Shown here: positions 41,629-52,907 of the stretch, piece after piece
Numbering within the stretch: position 1 is the first letter of the stretch
How the letters are laid out: the number at the start of each line of letters is the position of its first letter
DNA from: Microbacterium sp. cx-55
GTDB lineage: Bacteria > Actinomycetota > Actinomycetes > Actinomycetales > Microbacteriaceae
NCBI RefSeq assembly: GCF_021117345.1
Contig: NZ_CP088261.1
Location: 372,001 to 436,000, forward strand
DNA: 64,000 nucleotides
Reading direction: 5' to 3'
The notes under the pieces: generated by a model
What the model saw: only the letters and a program-made list of their open reading frames with translations
Told to the model about the DNA's origin: nothing
The model's database searches: none
Program-made: the position numbers and the translations under genes

Positions 41629-42117
41629 ATGAGCGAGGTCGAGGAGCTGTTCGCGGACGCCCGCCGCGCGCTCGCCGACCTGCCCACGGAGAACCTCGGC
41701 CAGTGGACCACGCCGCGCCGCATCCTGGGTGTGCCGCGCGCGCCGCGGGTCGCCCCGGCCGGCACCGCCTGGCATCTCGGGGTCCTGCTCGTGACGGACG
41801 ATGCGGTGCTCGGCACGGGAGACATCATCCGCGCCCGGGAGGAGGTGCGGCGGGGCTTCGCCGCCGAGTCCCAGCGTGAGCGCGCGGCGATCGCCGCGGC
41901 CGCCTTCCGCGGAGGGTTTCCCGAGGGGGTGGCCGTCCACATCGGGTGGACTGTGCTCGACCCGTCCGCGCTGGATCGCGGCGCCGCATCCGGCCCGCTG
42001 GCGGTTTGCGACGGACGCCCGGCCGTGCGCTGGAGCGCGTCGGGCGGGTACCAGCCGCTCGAGGGATATCTCCGCGAACGCATCGCCCTGCTCCGCACGC
42101 CGCCCGAGCGCGCGTAG
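41629..42117 (+). CDS. conserved hypothetical protein
   Basis: 162 residues from ATG at 41629. It opens with MSEVEELFADARRALADL, continues with PAGTAWHLGVLLVTDDAVLG and RAREEVRRGFAAESQRERAA, and ends in YQPLEGYLRERIALLR. Codon use is normal and it has a single short hydrophobic patch, so it is probably cytosolic. I do not recognise the family. It lies between the alarmone synthetase (51 bp upstream) and the trehalose operon (78 bp downstream) on the same strand. Confidence 0.65.
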   Translation: MSEVEELFADARRALADLPTENLGQWTTPRRILGVPRAPRVAPAGTAWHLGVLLVTDDAVLGTGDIIRAREEVRRGFAAESQRERAAIAAAAFRGGFPEGVAVHIGWTVLDPSALDRGAASGPLAVCDGRPAVRWSASGGYQPLEGYLRERIALLRTPPERA

Positions 42118-42150
42118 CGCGGCGCGCACCGGGGTCTCCGCGGGTGCCCC

Positions 42151-42164
42151 GTCAAGCCCCCGAC
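42151..42164 (+). promoter_or_regulatory. GTCAAG-type upstream motif before glgX
   Basis: GTCAAGCCCCCGAC ends 31 nt before the glgX ATG. An almost identical GTCAAGCCCCGAC lies at the same distance before the TspO-like gene (49948-49960). It may be a promoter element or regulator site. Confidence 0.35.
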
Positions 42165-42195
42165 CCGGCACGGCCGCATCCGCGAGGCTCGACCC

Positions 42196-44472
<2,277 letters not shown>

Positions 44473-44476
44473 CGGC

Positions 44477-46828
44477 GTGCGGCCTCTCTCGACCTACCGG
44501 TTGCAGATCCGACCGTCGTTCGACCTGGATGCGGCGACCGAGGTCGTGCCGTACCTGCGCGATCTGGGTGTCTCGTGGGCGTACCTGTCGCCGCTGTTGC
44601 AGGCGACGACCGGGTCCGACCACGGCTACGACGTCGTCGACACGAGCCGCGTCGACCCCGCGCGCGGCGGCGCGGCCGGTCTCGCGGCGTTCTCGGCTGC
44701 CGCGCACGAGGCGGGTCTTCCCGTGCTCGTCGACATCGTGCCGAATCACATGGGCATCTCCGCACCGCGCGAGAACCCGTGGTGGTGGGACGTGCTCCGT
44801 CTCGGGCGCGGGTCGGCGCACGCGGCCGCGTTCGACATCGACTGGGATGCGGGCGGCGGGCGCGTGCTCGTGCCCGTGCTGGGCGCTCCGCTCGAGGAGG
44901 TCGCGAGCGATCTCACTCTTGACACCGCGCCGGCAGACGACGCTCCGGACGGTCTGCTGCGCTACTTCGAGCATGCCTTCCCCCTCGCCCCGGGGTCGCT
45001 CGACGGCATCGATCCGGGAGCGGTCGGCGCACCACTCGAGGTGCTCGGTCGCCAGCACTACACGCTGGCCTTCTGGCGCACCGAGGCGACCGATCTGAAC
45101 TACCGGCGGTTCTTCGCCGTGACGACGCTCGCCGGTGTGCGCGTCGAACTGCCCGAGATCTTCGAGGCGACGCACACCGAGATCCTGCGGTGGGTGCGCG
45201 AGGGGCTCGTGGACGGCCTGCGCATCGATCACCCCGACGGTCTCCGCGACCCGGGCGGCTATCTCGACCAGCTGGCCGAGGCATCCGGTCGGGTGTACAC
45301 GCTGGTGGAGAAGATCCTCGAGCACGGCGAGAGCCTGCCGTCCTGGTGGGCGACCGACGGTACGACGGGGTACGACGCGCTCGGCGTGATCGACCGCGTC
45401 CTCGTCGACCCCGCCGGCGAAGGCGCGCTCGATCGCCTCGATGCGCAGCTGCGGGAAGGCACCGGTGTCGCTCCCGGCCAGAGCTGGACCGACCTCATCC
45501 ACACGACCAAGCGCATGATCGCCGACACGATCCAGGTGGCCGAGATCCGTCGCCTCGTGCGGTTGCTTCCGCATCCGATCGACGACGCGGAAGACGCGCT
45601 CGCCGAGATCCTCGCGTCGTTCCCGGTCTACCGTTCCTACCTCCCCGCCGGACGCGAGCAGCTCACCGTTGCGCTCGCGGATGCAGCGGCCCGGCGCCCC
45701 GACCTCGCCGGCGCGATCGCCGCCCTCGAGCCGGTACTCGCGGACCCGTCCGAGGAGGCCGCGCAGCGTTTCCAGCAGACGACCGGGCCCGTCATGGCGA
45801 AGGGCGTCGAGGACACCGCGTTCTACCGCTTCACGCGCCTCGGTTCGCTGACCGAGGTGGGCGGAGACCCCGCGGTGTTCGCGATCCCGGTCGAGACATT
45901 CCACGACGAGCAGATGCGACGGCAGGCCGCGTGGCCCGCGGCGATGACAGCCCTCTCCACGCACGACACGAAGCGCGGCGAAGACGTCCGCGCCCGCCTC
46001 GATGTGCTGGCCGAGATCCCGGAGCGCTGGGCCGAGGTGCTCGGTGAGCTCCGCGCCGTCGCCTCGACCGGACACGGCCCCTTCGACTCCCTGCTGTGGC
46101 AGGCAGTCGTCGGCGCGTGGCCGGCCGCATCCGATCGCCTGCACGCCTACGCTGAGAAGGCCGCGCGCGAAGCGGCCGAGGCCACCGGCTGGTGGGATCA
46201 GGATGCGGAGTTCGAGGCGCGCATGCACGCCCTCGTGGATGCCGCCCACGGCCCTGCCCGGCCGATCCTCGAGTCCTTCGTCGCCGAGATCCAGGCCGCC
46301 GGGTGGTCGAACGGGCTCGCGGCGAAAGTGTTGCAGCTCGCCGGCCCCGGCGTGCCCGACGTCTACCAGGGCTCCGAACTCTGGGAGCAGTCGCTCGTCG
46401 ACCCCGACAACCGTCGCCCGGTCGACTTCGCGCTGCGCGCCGAGTTGCTCGCGGAGATCGATGCGGGCATCGCGTCCGGTGATCTGCCGGCGATCGACGA
46501 ATCGGGCGCGGCCAAGCTGCTGGTGACGTCACGGACGCTTCGGCTCCGGCGCGATCGGCCCGAGCTCTTCGATCGGTACACGCCCGTGACGGTGACGGGC
46601 GCCGCCGCGCAGCACGCCGTCGCGTTCGACCGCGGCGGGGCGATCGCCGTGGCGACCCGCCTGCCGGTCGGGCTCGCGGAGCGCGGCGGATGGGACGACA
46701 CGATCGCCCTGCTGCCTGCGGGGCAGTGGCGCGACGCGTTCACCGGACGACGTGTCACGGGCGGCGCGTTCGCGCTCACCGACCTGCTGCAGCGCTACCC
46801 CGTCGCCCTGCTCACGCGCGAGTCCTGA
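44477..46828 (+). CDS. treY: malto-oligosyltrehalose synthase
   Basis: 783 residues from GTG at 44477, four bases after the glgX stop. It begins RPLSTYRLQIRPSFDLDAAT, which is typical of TreY, and includes VDIVPNHMGISAPRENPWWW, LVDGLRIDHPDGLRDPGGYL and STHDTKRGEDVRARLDVL. It turns the reducing-end alpha-1,4 bond of a maltodextrin into alpha,alpha-1,1, giving maltooligosyl trehalose. TreZ then releases trehalose. It is a GH13 family 26 enzyme of cytosolic location. Confidence 0.95.
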   Translation: MRPLSTYRLQIRPSFDLDAATEVVPYLRDLGVSWAYLSPLLQATTGSDHGYDVVDTSRVDPARGGAAGLAAFSAAAHEAGLPVLVDIVPNHMGISAPRENPWWWDVLRLGRGSAHAAAFDIDWDAGGGRVLVPVLGAPLEEVASDLTLDTAPADDAPDGLLRYFEHAFPLAPGSLDGIDPGAVGAPLEVLGRQHYTLAFWRTEATDLNYRRFFAVTTLAGVRVELPEIFEATHTEILRWVREGLVDGLRIDHPDGLRDPGGYLDQLAEASGRVYTLVEKILEHGESLPSWWATDGTTGYDALGVIDRVLVDPAGEGALDRLDAQLREGTGVAPGQSWTDLIHTTKRMIADTIQVAEIRRLVRLLPHPIDDAEDALAEILASFPVYRSYLPAGREQLTVALADAAARRPDLAGAIAALEPVLADPSEEAAQRFQQTTGPVMAKGVEDTAFYRFTRLGSLTEVGGDPAVFAIPVETFHDEQMRRQAAWPAAMTALSTHDTKRGEDVRARLDVLAEIPERWAEVLGELRAVASTGHGPFDSLLWQAVVGAWPAASDRLHAYAEKAAREAAEATGWWDQDAEFEARMHALVDAAHGPARPILESFVAEIQAAGWSNGLAAKVLQLAGPGVPDVYQGSELWEQSLVDPDNRRPVDFALRAELLAEIDAGIASGDLPAIDESGAAKLLVTSRTLRLRRDRPELFDRYTPVTVTGAAAQHAVAFDRGGAIAVATRLPVGLAERGGWDDTIALLPAGQWRDAFTGRRVTGGAFALTDLLQRYPVALLTRES

Positions 46829-46933
46829 CCCCGCGCCGGCTTTCCGTCGCACAGAACGCGCACCCGCACCACAGCGCACCCGCATCAGAACAGCACGAAA
46901 CGGACCGCCGAGCGCGGGGGAGAGAGAACACGC

Positions 46934-48703
46934 ATGATCGAGGTCTGGGCACCGAAGGCGGAGCGGGTTCGGATGCGGCGCGTGGCGGGCGCCGACGCGC
47001 CGGATTTTGACGCGGAGGGCGCCGACGTCGAACTGCGCGCCGCGGAGGACGGATGGTGGCGCGCCGACGTCGATCTCGCGGATGGCGAGCGCTACGGCTT
47101 CGTGCTCGACGACGGTGATCTGCGCCCCGACCCGCGTTCACGTCGGCAGCCCGAGGGTGTGCACGGACCATCGGCGTACGTCGATGCTGCCGCGTTCTCG
47201 TGGCGCGACGGTGCCTGGACCGGCCGGCAGCTCGCCGGCGGTCTCGTCTACGAGCTGCACATCGGCACGTTCACTCCCGACGGCACCCTCGACGCCGCGA
47301 TCGAACGGCTCGGACACCTGGTCGAACTCGGCGTGACGCACGTCGAGCTACTGCCCGTGAACGGGTTCAACGGCGTGCACAACTGGGGCTACGACGGAGT
47401 GCTCTGGTACACGGTTCACGAGGCGTACGGCGGCCCCGAGGCCTACGTGCGCTTCGTCGACGCCGCGCACGCCGCGGGGCTCGCCGTCATCCAGGACGTC
47501 GTCTACAACCACCTCGGTCCCTCCGGCAACTACCTGCCCGAGTACGGCCCGTACCTGCGCGAGGGCAGTCGCAACACCTGGGGCGATTCCGTCAACCTCG
47601 ACGAGGCGGCGGTCCGCTCGTACATCGTCGAGAACGCGCTGATGTGGCTCGGCGAGTACCACGTCGACGGTCTGCGGCTGGATGCGGTGCACGCCCTGCA
47701 CGACGAGCAGCCCGTGCACATCCTGCGGGAACTCGCCGAGGCATCCGACGCCCTCTCTGCGCACCTCGGGCGACCGCTCACGCTCATCGCCGAATCCGAC
47801 ATGAACGATCCGACGCTCATCCTGCCTCGGGAGGCGGACGGCTACGGACTCACCGCGCAGTGGAGCGACGACTGGCACCACGCGGTGCACGTCGCCCTGA
47901 CGGGGGAGACGGTCGGCTACTACGCGGACTTCGCCGACCCCGATGCGCTCCCGAAGGTCTGGGCCGACGGGTTCTTCCACAACGGCACCTACTCGTCGTT
48001 CCGCGGGCGCGATCACGGCCACCCGATCCCCGAGCAGGTGCCGGCCTGGCGTCTCGTGACGTTCGCGCAGGACCACGATCAGATCGGCAACCGCGCCGCC
48101 GGAGACCGGCTGACCGCGACGCTCTCGCCCGAACGACTGGCGGTGGCGGCGGTGCTCACGCTCACCGCACCCGGCACGCCGATGCTCTTCATGGGCGAGG
48201 AATGGGGCGCCTCGACGCCGTGGCAGTTCTTCACCTCGCACCCGGAGGAGTGGCTCGGCGATGCGGTGCGGAAGGGGCGCACGGCGGAGTTCGCCGAAAT
48301 GGGCTGGGACGAGTCGATCGTGCCCGATCCGCAGGATCCCGCAACGTTCCGACGGTCCGTCCTCGACTGGTCCGAGGCAGCGGACGGCGAGCACGCGCGC
48401 CTCCTGCAGCTCTACCGCGATCTCGCGCGGCTGCGCCGCGAGCGTCCGGAACTGACCGACCCCGCCTTCGGGCAGTTGGGCGGCGAGACGGCGGACCCGG
48501 ATGCGGCTCCCGACGCCCGCCGCTTCGTGCTGCGCCGCGGCGCGCTCGCGGTGCTGGTGAACCTGTCGGCCGAGCCCTGGGTCGTTCCGCTCGACGAGAA
48601 CGATGACGTCGTGCTGCTCGCGACGGTCGACGCGACGATCGCGGACGCGGCGGTCACCGTCGCGCCGGAATCCGCCGCTGTCGTGGGTCCTCGGCATCCG
48701 TAA
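46934..48703 (+). CDS. treZ: malto-oligosyltrehalose trehalohydrolase
   Basis: 589 residues from ATG at 46934, with GGGGGAGAGAG upstream. The opening [18 protein letters not shown] is the N-terminal domain; [50 protein letters not shown] and [17 protein letters not shown] form the catalytic GH13 barrel. It releases trehalose from the TreY product. A 105-bp gap with a C/A-rich low-complexity stretch separates it from treY. Trehalose serves as a stress protectant and carbon store. Confidence 0.95.
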   Translation: MIEVWAPKAERVRMRRVAGADAPDFDAEGADVELRAAEDGWWRADVDLADGERYGFVLDDGDLRPDPRSRRQPEGVHGPSAYVDAAAFSWRDGAWTGRQLAGGLVYELHIGTFTPDGTLDAAIERLGHLVELGVTHVELLPVNGFNGVHNWGYDGVLWYTVHEAYGGPEAYVRFVDAAHAAGLAVIQDVVYNHLGPSGNYLPEYGPYLREGSRNTWGDSVNLDEAAVRSYIVENALMWLGEYHVDGLRLDAVHALHDEQPVHILRELAEASDALSAHLGRPLTLIAESDMNDPTLILPREADGYGLTAQWSDDWHHAVHVALTGETVGYYADFADPDALPKVWADGFFHNGTYSSFRGRDHGHPIPEQVPAWRLVTFAQDHDQIGNRAAGDRLTATLSPERLAVAAVLTLTAPGTPMLFMGEEWGASTPWQFFTSHPEEWLGDAVRKGRTAEFAEMGWDESIVPDPQDPATFRRSVLDWSEAADGEHARLLQLYRDLARLRRERPELTDPAFGQLGGETADPDAAPDARRFVLRRGALAVLVNLSAEPWVVPLDENDDVVLLATVDATIADAAVTVAPESAAVVGPRHP

Positions 48704-48858
48704 CGCGGAGGAAACGTCCGGGCTCTAACCTCTCCTCAGCGTTCGCGTCAACGAAAGCTCTCGCGGCAGGGTACCGCCGACATTGCTGGGACACACGTGA
48801 AGTGGCTGCCTGATATCCGACGGTTGCCCTTCGGGGCGACCTCCATCGAGGAGTTGCG
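48704..48858 (+). promoter_or_regulatory. 155-bp leader with UUCG hairpin before the oxygenase gene
   Basis: A TAACCT near 48726 may be a -10 site. The stretch 48822-48841 reads GGTTGCCC, TTCG, GGGCGACC: an 8-bp stem (one G-U) with a UUCG tetraloop, which is very stable in RNA. Upstream GGCAG (48765-48769) can pair with CTGCC (48806-48810). GAGGAG follows at 48848. It may be a regulatory leader; I could not match it to a known riboswitch. Confidence 0.4.
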
Positions 48859-49902
48859 ATGAGTTTCCACGTTCCCACAGTCGACATCACGCCCTACATC
48901 ACGGGCGGAACCCCCGAAGCGCGGGCGGAGGTGGCCCGTCAAATCGACGATGCCTGCCGCACGGTCGGCTTCATCCAGATCACCGGGCACGGCATCCCGG
49001 ACGCCGTCATCGACGGCCTGACGAGCGCGATGGACGCGTTCTTCGGGCTGAGCCTGGAGGAGAAGAAGAGCTACCGCACCCCGCCGCAGATCAACCGCGG
49101 CTACAGCCCGCCCAAGTCCGAATCGTTGAGCCTGTCGCTCGGTGTGGAGCAGGCGAGCCGGATGAACGACTTCTTCGAGGCCTTCAACGTGGGGGCGGGG
49201 CAGGCGGACTATCCGGATGCCGACGCGCTCCCGCAGCCCGACTACGCGGAGAACCTGTGGCCCGATGTCGACGGGTTCGAGGCGCAGGTGCAGGCCTACT
49301 TCGGTGAGGCGGCGCGGGTGGCGCGCACGATGACGCGCATCTTCGCCGACGCGCTGGGGCTCGCCCCGGACTTCTTCGCCGAGCGCACGGGGCACTCCCT
49401 CGACGTCATGCGGATGAACAACTACGCCCTGCCGCCGGGAACAGACGTGACGCTCGACGGAGACCTCGTCGGGATGGGGGAGCACACGGACTACGGGATC
49501 GTGACGATCCTGTGGGCCGACCAGGTGAAGGGCCTGCAGGTGCTCGGTGCCGACGGCTCCTGGAACGACGTCTCACCCGCCGACGACGCGCTGCTCATCA
49601 ACCTCGGCGATGTGACCGCCCGGTGGACGAACGAGCGCTGGATGTCGACCCTGCACCGCGTGAAGCCGCCGGTCATCGGCGGCACGATCGAACGCCGCCG
49701 GTCCGCCGCGTTCTTCCACGACGGCGACGTCGACGCCGTGATCGAGACGCTGCCGTCGTGCGTGGATGCCGACCACCCCGACCTCTACGCGCCCATCACC
49801 GTGGGCGACCACATCCGGGCGAAGCTCGCCGGCTCGCGGGCCGGAAAGCCGAACGAGCAGGCCGAGCGCGAGTCCGCGCGAGTGCTGGCCAGCCGCCGCT
49901 GA
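48859..49902 (+). CDS. isopenicillin N synthase-family 2-oxoglutarate/Fe(II) oxygenase
   Basis: 347 residues from ATG at 48859, with GAGGAG at 48848. The N-terminal DIOX_N region is VPTVDITPYITGG with GFIQITGHGIPDAVIDGL. The Fe(II) triad is seen in GEHTDYGIVTIL (His, Asp) and STLHRVKPP (His), and the 2-oxoglutarate arginine in IERRRSAAFF (R-x-S). These enzymes hydroxylate or desaturate small molecules; no beta-lactam genes are near, so the name isopenicillin N synthase refers to fold only. A structured 155-bp leader lies upstream and a hairpin follows its stop. Confidence 0.87.
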   Translation: MSFHVPTVDITPYITGGTPEARAEVARQIDDACRTVGFIQITGHGIPDAVIDGLTSAMDAFFGLSLEEKKSYRTPPQINRGYSPPKSESLSLSLGVEQASRMNDFFEAFNVGAGQADYPDADALPQPDYAENLWPDVDGFEAQVQAYFGEAARVARTMTRIFADALGLAPDFFAERTGHSLDVMRMNNYALPPGTDVTLDGDLVGMGEHTDYGIVTILWADQVKGLQVLGADGSWNDVSPADDALLINLGDVTARWTNERWMSTLHRVKPPVIGGTIERRRSAAFFHDGDVDAVIETLPSCVDADHPDLYAPITVGDHIRAKLAGSRAGKPNEQAERESARVLASRR

Positions 49903-49934
49903 GCCGTCGCCCCGCCGACCCGCCGACCCGCCGA

Positions 49935-49963
49935 CCCGCCGGGGACTGTCAAGCCCCGACGGG
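49935..49963. terminator. terminator hairpin after the oxygenase gene
   Basis: CCCGCCGGGG (49935-49944) pairs with CCCCGACGGG (49954-49963) with one mismatch and a 9-nt loop, 33 nt after the stop codon. The GTCAAG motif of the next gene lies in the loop, so terminator and promoter may overlap. Direct CCCGCCGA repeats precede it. Confidence 0.55.
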
Positions 49964-49993
49964 TCGGAACGCGTCGATCCGTAGCGTGGGGGC

Positions 49994-50782
49994 ATGAGCG
50001 CCGCCGCGTCCCCCCGGGACCTCCTTCGTCAGATCACCGTCCTGTCCGCGACGGTGTTCATGCTGATCGCCGCGATGGTGGGGACGGGCCTCTTCGGCGG
50101 AACGGCCGTGCAGGACCTCCAGGGCGGCGCGCTCGACGAGGACGGCTCTTTCCTCGCCCCCGCCGGACCGGCGTTCTCGATCTGGTCGCTGGTGTACCTG
50201 GGCCTGATCGCCTACGCGATCTGGCAGGCGCTTCCCGCGCAACGGCGCAACGAGCGTCAGCGCGTGCTCGGCTGGGGCATCGCCCTGACGGAGGTGCTCA
50301 ACGGGCTGTGGCTCGTCGCGGCGCAGTTCACGACGCTGCCCGTCACCGTGCTCACGATCTTCCTGCTGCTCGCGGCGCTCAGCGTGGTGTTCCGCCGCAC
50401 CGTCGAGCGGCCTCGCGGCAGCATCCTCGACGCGATCCTCGTCGACGGTGTCACGGGGCTCCACCTCGGGTGGGTGACGCTCGCTTCGGTGGCGAACGTG
50501 TCTGCGTGGCTCACGCAGATCGCGCCGCCGGAGTGGGTGGCCGGCGCCGAAGTGTGGGGCCTCGTGGTGCTCGTCGTCGTCGCTCTCGTCGGGTCGCTGC
50601 TCGGGTGGCTCAGCGGTGGCCGGCTCGCGCCGGCGGCGGCGCTCGCCTGGGGACTGTCATGGGTGGCCGTCGGGCGTCTCGGCGGCGAGCCGCAGAGCAC
50701 CGTCCTCGGTGTCGCGGCGATCGTCGTGGCCGTGCTGATCGTCGCCGTGACCGTCGTCAGCCGGCTGCGACGGACGCCGTAG
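49994..50782 (+). CDS. TspO/MBR-related tryptophan-rich membrane protein
   Basis: 262 residues from ATG at 49994. Five or more hydrophobic segments, with FSIWSLVYLGLIAYAIWQAL and ALTEVLNGLWLVAAQFTTLP, the latter carrying the N-x-x-W type pattern seen in TspO-like proteins. It is longer than classical TspO (about 160) and resembles the wider tryptophan-rich sensory family. A TAGCGT sits 6 nt before the ATG, suggesting a leaderless mRNA. Its 3' end overlaps the convergent amidotransferase by 26 bp. The ligand is unknown. Confidence 0.65.
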   Translation: MSAAASPRDLLRQITVLSATVFMLIAAMVGTGLFGGTAVQDLQGGALDEDGSFLAPAGPAFSIWSLVYLGLIAYAIWQALPAQRRNERQRVLGWGIALTEVLNGLWLVAAQFTTLPVTVLTIFLLLAALSVVFRRTVERPRGSILDAILVDGVTGLHLGWVTLASVANVSAWLTQIAPPEWVAGAEVWGLVVLVVVALVGSLLGWLSGGRLAPAAALAWGLSWVAVGRLGGEPQSTVLGVAAIVVAVLIVAVTVVSRLRRTP

Positions 50783-51494
50783 CGAACGCGCGCAGCATCC
50801 GCGCCGGGGCATCGACGGGCGCGGCGAGCACCCGAGCGGACACTGCATCGAACTCGGATGCCTCGAAGTAACCCGCGTCGCGATAGATCGCCATGCGAGC
50901 CGTGAAGGCCTGCGGCGTCAACTCCGGGTGGAACTGCGTCGCGTACAGCCCGTCGCCCAGCCGGTAGGCCTGGACCGGGCAGCTCTCGTTGGCGGCGAGC
51001 AGCACCGCGCCCTCGGGGAGTCGCAGCGTCCCTTCTTTGTGAGCTGTGAAGGCCTCGAAGGGGTCGGGAAGCACCCCGAACACCGGGTCGCGGCGGCCGG
51101 CCTCGGTCAGGACGATCGTGGTCGAGCCGGTGGGCTCGGCGTAGTCGGGGCTGACGTCGCCGCCGCCCATCCGGGTCACCACACCGATGCCGTAACAGGT
51201 GAACATGGCGAGAGTCCGGGACGCGATGGCCGCGGCGGCGACGTGCTCGAGGTCGCTCTCCAGCCGGCGCTGCCCCTCGGATTTCACCGGTTCGGCGACG
51301 TTGAACGGGCTGCCGCCGACGACGAAACCGCGGTAGCGCTTCAGCGCGTCCGCGGGAAGAGCGTCGGACACGAGATCCCAGGCGTGCAGGGACTCCTCAT
51401 CCAGGCCCATGGCAACGCGGAACGACGCGTACTCGCCCACGGCGGCCTGCTGCTCCGGACGCACGCACAGGTACAGCAGCGGGCGGGAGTCCAT
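50757..51494 (-). CDS. class I glutamine amidotransferase-like protein
   Basis: 245 residues from ATG at 51494. The catalytic nucleophile sits in AMFTCYGIGVV (C100) and the His-Glu pair in YATQFHPELT (H189, E191), as in GMP-synthase-type domains. The start MDSRPLLYLCVRPEQQAAVG and VVGGSPFNVAEP are also typical of stand-alone GATase proteins. No partner synthase is next to it, so it may act on glutathione-like or gamma-glutamyl compounds. The function is unknown. Confidence 0.85.
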   Translation of the reverse strand: MDSRPLLYLCVRPEQQAAVGEYASFRVAMGLDEESLHAWDLVSDALPADALKRYRGFVVGGSPFNVAEPVKSEGQRRLESDLEHVAAAAIASRTLAMFTCYGIGVVTRMGGGDVSPDYAEPTGSTTIVLTEAGRRDPVFGVLPDPFEAFTAHKEGTLRLPEGAVLLAANESCPVQAYRLGDGLYATQFHPELTPQAFTARMAIYRDAGYFEASEFDAVSARVLAAPVDAPARMLRAFATASVAAG

Positions 51495-51532
51495 CCCGAA
51501 AGTCTAGGTGCCGCGGCCCGTGACGTTCGCGG

Positions 51533-52273
51533 TCAGCCGCGCGAGGACCGCGCGGAGCGGCCCCGGACGATCCCGACGAACGTGTCGATGAGCGGGTCGG
51601 TGCGTTCCGCATCCCAGGCCAGAGCGACGCGCGAGACGGGGCCGTCGACGAGCGGGCGGACCGCGACGTCCTTCCGCTGGTGCAGGCGGGCCAGCGACAT
51701 CGGCACGACCACGATGCCCACTCCCGCGGCGACGACCGCGATGGCTTCTTCCGTGGTCTCCGGCGGCGCGAAACGGGGCGCGACCGTCGCGGGTGCGGCG
51801 AACGACAGCACATCGTCGACCGGCGTGATCAGCACCTCGCCCTCGAGGTCGGCGGCGGAGAGTTCGTCGACGGCCGTCAGGTGCGAGTCCCGTGCGCAAA
51901 TCACGACGGGACGCTCCTCGTAGAGGGCGATGACGTGGAGTCCTCCGGTGGGGATCGGCAGCCGCACGATCGCCGCGTCGACGTCGCCGCGGCGGAGGGC
52001 TTCGGTCTGGCCCGCCACGGCGAGGGGAACGAGTTCGAGGGGGTTCCGCGGCATCCGTTCCTGCCACGTGTCGATCCACTTGCCGGGGGTCGCGCCCGGG
52101 ATGGCGCCGAGCCGGAAGGGGCCCTGCGGGGCGGCGGGCTCGGGGGCAGAGGCCGGTCTGGCGGCCGGCGCGCTCCGGGTCGGACGCTTCGGAGCGCGTG
52201 CGGCACCCGGTTTGGGCGTCCGCGCGGGCGCGCGGCGAGACGGTTCTCGCCCCTTGCCGCGCTGTCCGCTCAT
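51533..52273 (-). CDS. LysR-type effector-binding domain protein without a DNA-binding domain
   Basis: 246 residues from ATG at 52273. Residues about 1-50 are a disordered, Ala/Pro/Arg-rich tail with no HTH. Residues about 53-240 match the LysR substrate-binding fold: FRLGAIPGATPGKWIDTWQE, LRRGDVDAAIVRLPIP, LYEERPVVICARDSHLTAVD and AIAVVAAGVGIVVVPMSLAR. It would not bind DNA like a LysR regulator unless through another protein. There is no signal peptide, so it is cytosolic. It may sense a small molecule. Confidence 0.78.
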   Translation of the reverse strand: MSGQRGKGREPSRRAPARTPKPGAARAPKRPTRSAPAARPASAPEPAAPQGPFRLGAIPGATPGKWIDTWQERMPRNPLELVPLAVAGQTEALRRGDVDAAIVRLPIPTGGLHVIALYEERPVVICARDSHLTAVDELSAADLEGEVLITPVDDVLSFAAPATVAPRFAPPETTEEAIAVVAAGVGIVVVPMSLARLHQRKDVAVRPLVDGPVSRVALAWDAERTDPLIDTFVGIVRGRSARSSRG

Positions 52274-52302
52274 CCCGTCAGGCTACGCGGTCGGGCGCGG
52301 TC

Positions 52303-52710
52303 TCACGCAGCGAGGCGGAGACCCTTGCGGTCGGTGGCGACGCGTTCGCCGTCGGCGATGGTCTGGTCGTCGCCGATCAGCGACCCACCCGCGACACTCG
52401 CGCCCTCGCCGATCTGCGTGCGCACACCGATCTGCGCGCCCGGCCCGAGTTGGGCCTTCGCGCCGATGTGCGCGTGCGGTGCGATGTGGGCCTTCGGTCC
52501 GATGACGACATCGCTTTCGACCCAGGCGCCACGGCCGACGAAAGCACCCGCGGCGATCTGGACGCCCGGCTCGATGTACGCGCCCGCTTCGACGAACGCG
52601 GTCGGGTGCACCTTCGCGCCGTTGGCGACGAGCCCGCGGCCGTTGATGTGCTTGCGGTACCGCAGCATCTCACCGCGGTCGTTCTCGATGTCGATGTAGT
52701 TCTTACCCAC
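52303..52710 (-). CDS. left-handed beta-helix (hexapeptide repeat) protein
   Basis: 135 residues from GTG at 52710. I choose this start because GGAGGAGGG lies just upstream, instead of the ATG at 52746. From about residue 33 to 110 there are tandem hexapeptides: VHPTAFVEAGAYIEPGVQIA, AGAFVGRGAWVESDVVIG, PKAHIAPHAHIGAKAQLG, which form a left-handed beta-helix. These domains occur in acyltransferases and gamma-carbonic anhydrases; here the protein is almost only the helix, with a short C-terminal tail. The function is unknown. Confidence 0.78.
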   Translation of the reverse strand: MGKNYIDIENDRGEMLRYRKHINGRGLVANGAKVHPTAFVEAGAYIEPGVQIAAGAFVGRGAWVESDVVIGPKAHIAPHAHIGAKAQLGPGAQIGVRTQIGEGASVAGGSLIGDDQTIADGERVATDRKGLRLAA

Positions 52711-52907
52711 GATGCCCTCCTCCGGCCCCTGCGGGACCGAGTACATGAGTGAACCGGTCCCGACACGTTTCCATTCCCGTGAGTAATTCGTCACCGGAGG
52801 TATTTCGGATTCCACGCGCACGGCGTTTTCCCCTGGTGGGCATGCGGATGCGGTGCGGGCCCGGCGGCACGTGGGTGCGCGCGTCGCGGCGTACGGGGAA
52901 TGAGACG

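Noticed and set aside
48859-49902. Penicillin-type biosynthesis gene
   Set aside because: The protein has the isopenicillin N synthase fold, but there is no peptide synthetase or other beta-lactam gene nearby; the family is broad.
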